Assembly: GCF_017874255.1 (NCBI RefSeq)
Contig: NZ_JAGGLD010000001.1
Coordinates: forward strand, 1,426,001-1,490,000
From: Paenibacillus shirakamiensis
GTDB lineage: Bacteria > Bacillota > Bacilli > Paenibacillales > Paenibacillaceae
Reading direction: 5' to 3'
Length of the DNA: 64,000 nucleotides
Position 1 is the first letter of the stretch; every line of letters begins with the position of its first letter. This document shows positions 61,701 to 64,000 of this stretch, piece by piece. Under the pieces are notes generated by a model. It saw nothing but the letters and a program-made list of their open reading frames with translations, ran no database searches and had not been told where the DNA came from. The translations under genes were made by a program, and so were the position numbers.

Positions 61701-64000
61701 TTCCCTCCCGCTGGTACAAGGCCTAGAGGAATGCCACTATTAGGATTAAACGCCGGCTGAGAAACCCCATTAACTTGCACACTGCCCGGTACGAAGGTTG
61801 TTGTTGGATCAATCGGATCGGTAAATGTCGAAGTGGCTCCAATATTACCTGAGTTCGTTATGGTAATTTGATAAGTAACTGTCTGGCCCACGATAGCCAC
61901 AGGAGTCAATGTCTCTTTAAATGTAGTAATGATTGGTTGATACACCGGAATAGTAATGGGATTTGAGAATGAAGCCCCCTGAAATGCACCACGGCTAAAG
62001 GTCACCTGACCTACATCCGTTAAGGTCGGAGGATTAGGCAAAGAGACAACCAGTACATTGAAGGTTACGGTAAAAGAAGCTCCTGACCCTATTGCACCCA
62101 ATGCAAATCCCGTGTCTGGATTTGCACCAGGGACAGGGATTCCGTTGACCATTACACTGCCTGCGACGAATTGTGAACCTGCGGGCGTAGCTTCACTAAA
62201 ATTCAAGTTCGTCAAGAAAGCCCCATCTTGATTCGCTATCACGAAGGAGTACGTAATGATATCCCCCACGACCGCATCCGCTTGATTTGCTGTCTTAGTA
62301 ATTGAAAGCTCTGGTATAGATACTAGAACTGAGACTGGATTAGATACTACGGAGCCTGGAATCACTCTTCCATCTGGAGGTTGGAACGTATAGTTAGCTG
62401 TACCTTGATCCACCAGATAGAACCCAGGGGGCTGGGCTGTTACTAAGGTCTGAAAGGTAATCGTAACAGAACTCCCTTGAGCTACACTTACAAATGAGAT
62501 TCCACTAATAGGGTCCAGTGTTGGCTGAACCACTCCATCTACAGTAACACTGCCGGGGACAAACGATGAACCGCTTGGAATATTGTCCGTCACGATCGTG
62601 GAAGTGTTAATATTCCCTGTATTTGTAATAAAAAGAGTATACGTAATCGTATCTCCAATGAGAGCATTGGTTGTATTTGCTGATTTTACAATTGAGACAT
62701 TCGGCTGATAAATAGGAATCGTAACGGAATTTGTCGGAGCTACCTCATTAATGATGGGACCGCCAGGTACTGTCGGAGCTGTATATCCCACCTTTGCTTG
62801 GTCAAATAAGCGGGGCGGTGAAGGAACCGAAGTGACGTTAACTTGGAACGTTACCGTAGCCGATCCTCCAGCAAGTATTGTACCAATGGGTATTCCCCCA
62901 ACGGGATCTGTACCGGGTTGCGGAACTCCATTAACGGTAGCACTATTCGCTACAAAGGTACTTCCCTCAGGAATGTTATCGAATAAAATGGCATTGGTAG
63001 CATCAGACATAGATGAATTGCTGACCTGAACGGTATAGGTTATCGTATCTCCAACTATGGCATCATTTTGACTCCCGCTTTTGACTGCATTCAGCACGGG
63101 TGTATTAATGTTAATTTGGAGACCTACACTATCAATTAGATAACCATCTCCATTGGTAGTAAGTCTTAGAAATCCTTGTGTCTGTGTATTTATGAGCGTG
63201 CTACTAATATCCACATTTGTAATATCCCAGCCTTGACGCCCCCCACTAATATTGGTACCCGGCGTTCCATTAATCTGGTTACGCGTACCAAAAGTTCCCG
63301 AGGTGTTAAGCACTCCATTATCTCCATTGATCTGGGATGCAAAAAAATTGGTTGCGAAGTTATTAGGTCCCGATAACGGAACAATGGTAGCTAGGGTTGG
63401 ACCAAAGAGAGCTTGATCACCCGTTTTATTCGCATCACCTTCTTGTGCACTGAATAGAGCGCGGCCTGACAAAGGGCCTTGAAAAGGCGTAGCAAATCCA
63501 CTAATCGCCATCGTTACCGGGCCGGATGTTGCTTGAATCACGTCCGCGGTAACCCTCAAGCTCATGTTCCGCAGAGGTAAACTCGCATTAGCATACACAA
63601 CACCTAGCGTCCATCCCGCATGGTTCGATGTGGGGTCAGGAATCACGATAGTACCTACTACTCCGCCTGTAATATAAGTACCGGCCCCTCCAGCTGTTAT
63701 AGCCGCTGTGACATCCGCCGATCTTACATACGCATAAGTGTTTGGAAATTGAGCCGAAGCTGGAGATAGTAACACTTCAAAGCTTGTAGCACTGTCTGGC
63801 GTGACCAATAAAGAGCCTGCTGGCGTAGTTAGACTTACTGGATTATTAATAAAAGCCGTTAGATCGACTCCATTATCAATATACGTCCCACCCCAAATCA
63901 ACTCTGCATAGAGGACGGTACTTCCGGGTGGAAAAGCCAGCACTGCCGCTGAACTATTTAGTGTATATTGATTCGTCGTACCTGGTGGATACGTTCCCAA
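58781..64000 (-). CDS. giant DUF11-repeat protein, C-terminal 1739 residues (partial)
   Basis: The frame is open to the right edge, so the start is outside. A non-repeated N-terminal part (first about 300 visible residues) has beta-sandwich-like strands (FPPGSTVLYAELIWGGTYID; GTIVIPDPTSNHAGWTLGVV). About eleven DUF11 repeats of about 120-130 residues follow, each starting with a phrase like VKSGSQNDAIVGDTITYTVQ or IVKSANTTNALIGDTITYTL, then DNIPEGSTFV and GSATVTFQVNV. The end (SNRSVVQVFEQEE) has no LPXTG, SLH or transmembrane anchor. Similar proteins are extracellular or surface and often carry isopeptide-stabilised domains. Function unknown. Confidence 0.88.
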   Translation of the reverse strand: MGTYPPGTTNQYTLNSSAAVLAFPPGSTVLYAELIWGGTYIDNGVDLTAFINNPVSLTTPAGSLLVTPDSATSFEVLLSPASAQFPNTYAYVRSADVTAAITAGGAGTYITGGVVGTIVIPDPTSNHAGWTLGVVYANASLPLRNMSLRVTADVIQATSGPVTMAISGFATPFQGPLSGRALFSAQEGDANKTGDQALFGPTLATIVPLSGPNNFATNFFASQINGDNGVLNTSGTFGTRNQINGTPGTNISGGRQGWDITNVDISSTLINTQTQGFLRLTTNGDGYLIDSVGLQININTPVLNAVKSGSQNDAIVGDTITYTVQVSNSSMSDATNAILFDNIPEGSTFVANSATVNGVPQPGTDPVGGIPIGTILAGGSATVTFQVNVTSVPSPPRLFDQAKVGYTAPTVPGGPIINEVAPTNSVTIPIYQPNVSIVKSANTTNALIGDTITYTLFITNTGNINTSTIVTDNIPSGSSFVPGSVTVDGVVQPTLDPISGISFVSVAQGSSVTITFQTLVTAQPPGFYLVDQGTANYTFQPPDGRVIPGSVVSNPVSVLVSIPELSITKTANQADAVVGDIITYSFVIANQDGAFLTNLNFSEATPAGSQFVAGSVMVNGIPVPGANPDTGFALGAIGSGASFTVTFNVLVVSLPNPPTLTDVGQVTFSRGAFQGASFSNPITIPVYQPIITTFKETLTPVAIVGQTVTYQITITNSGNIGATSTFTDPIDPTTTFVPGSVQVNGVSQPAFNPNSGIPLGLVPAGGNVDVTFQVTIDSQPPTGTVTNQGVTDYTFTPPDGRVINGSNGSNIVTVPISSNNLTLLKIASQVDAVPGDVITYTVNVSNTQGLAATNVVLMDNIPTGSTFVEGSVLVDGIASAGDPTVGIPLGTIAPGQTIAVSFSVLVLAAPTPVPTPLLLTDQASVTFTSGTFTGTSLSNFVNLPVIQPVLFVNKSANPTVVRIGDVVTYTVVVSNLGNYNADVIVTDVLPPGNTFVPNSVLIDGSYWQGADPNTGINIGTVIPLTRRGPGEDGVSGFNVSFTFQTIIIALPDPPFYNNQAIANYNYFPPDGRSLSGTSASNVVTVQVVTDNITILTKTADQTAVTTGTIITYTLQATNNTSVDVLNYVLTDNIPNGTTFVTGSVTVGGSPVADAVPTAGIHIGVLPGGGTIVVTFQVRVSDAGTGPVLDITNQASATFTAEGTLVTTTSNPVPITNQQAILTILKSTTLSSALPGDLIPYTLVVSNTGNVEATVTLIDPISPGTSFRADSVSINGVNQPGVNPENGVSLGTLAPGGTTTVTFIVFVSAVPGVSSIINTASAGFSYVLQDGTVVPGTAESNSVTTPIGSPDIALVKLSNVSSVQVGGVVTFTLTLTNRSVDAITNAVVTDIIPVNTTLVTGSVTVNQIAQPNADPASGVSVGILNGGQSALITFQITANTGSAGTTIANVATAAYQQNGIPLQSSSNQVQIVVGSVVPPNGPNLTFTKTTNASQVFVGSTITFTVIGTNSGDVAGAAVVSDPLPDGIQFIPGSVVVDGVAVTGVSPLSGIPVAMINPGSSVQVSFQALVLRVPPAGYMINQINAVYQPVGAPSNPQTAVLSNKIVIPVQQPPILVAKSSSTNQVEVGSVLRYNLTISNPGTAPANNVVVTDILQDESRFLSGSLSINGQLSVTSSLVDGITIGDVQPGAQAQVDFAVTIIRQPIGGKLFNQASVSYQYGASSTIRQVSNRSVVQVFEQEE

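Noticed and set aside
58781..63100. Regular repetition of similar DNA in the DUF11 gene considered as a CRISPR or satellite array
   Set aside because: The repeats are divergent protein-coding units of about 375-390 bases in one open frame, with no short identical repeats and spacers.

Overview
The window reads as a chromosomal segment of an endospore-forming, low-to-mid GC Firmicute, most likely Paenibacillus or a close relative. The reasons are Shine-Dalgarno sequences of the AGGAGG type before nearly every gene, frequent TTG and GTG starts, strong U-tailed terminators, a tricistronic spore-germinant receptor operon, bacterial Ku with LigD-type proteins, a chitosanase resembling the Bacillus circulans MH-K1 enzyme, and several copper-amine-oxidase-like stalk proteins. 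I see no rRNA, tRNA, CRISPR array, IS element or prophage. Most genes lie on the minus strand.

Layout. 1-3.0 kb: tail of an ABC importer operon with two SsuC/TauC-type permeases and a fumarate-reductase-like flavoprotein that carries a single-base frameshift and runs off the left edge. 3.3-7.5 kb: small metabolic and unknown genes (Zn peptidase, VOC protein, aldo/keto reductase). 7.6-11.6 kb: two-subunit L-serine dehydratase, the DNA glycosylase AlkC and a secreted GH46 chitosanase. 11.9-15.6 kb: gerB-gerA-gerC. 15.8-20.5 kb: alanine dehydrogenase with a divergent AdeR-type PucR regulator, and an ACT-domain malic enzyme. 20.6-23.1 kb: lipoprotein, methyltransferase, Old Yellow Enzyme. 23.2-26.1 kb: an NHEJ operon (Ku, separate ligase, separate primase-polymerase). 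26.2-28.1 kb: HAD phosphatase and LacI regulator. 28.2-33.1 kb: five-gene amino-sugar-acid operon (amidohydrolase, DgaE-like ammonia lyase, DgaF-like aldolase, KdgK-like kinase, GntR regulator). 33.2-35.3 kb: unknown genes and a PCYCGC lipoprotein. 35.4-38.7 kb: large modular GH18 chitinase with a cre site. 39.1-42.7 kb: a duplicated helical-domain surface protein and a small operon. 42.8-46.8 kb: 7-PAS hybrid histidine kinase. 47.0-47.4 kb: flavodoxin behind a consensus Fur box. 47.7-54.3 kb: complete 2-aminoethylphosphonate uptake and degradation operon with its own DeoR-type regulator. 54.6-55.9 kb: NCS2 purine permease. 56-58.8 kb: a frameshifted lipoprotein gene, a stalk protein, a tiny Arg-rich ORF and a methyltransferase. 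58.8 kb to the right edge: the C-terminal 1739 residues of a giant DUF11-repeat protein.

How it fits together. The chitinase, the chitosanase and the dga-like operon suggest a saprophyte that degrades chitin and chitosan and may use oxidised amino sugars. The phn operon gives phosphorus, nitrogen and carbon from aminoethylphosphonate. Serine dehydratase, alanine dehydrogenase and malic enzyme feed or drain pyruvate. The Ger, Ku/LigD and AlkC genes fit spore survival and DNA repair after germination. The least explained pieces are the flavoprotein-linked ABC transporter, the duplicated helical-domain stalk protein, the DUF11 giant and the repeat-expanded insertion in the amidohydrolase.
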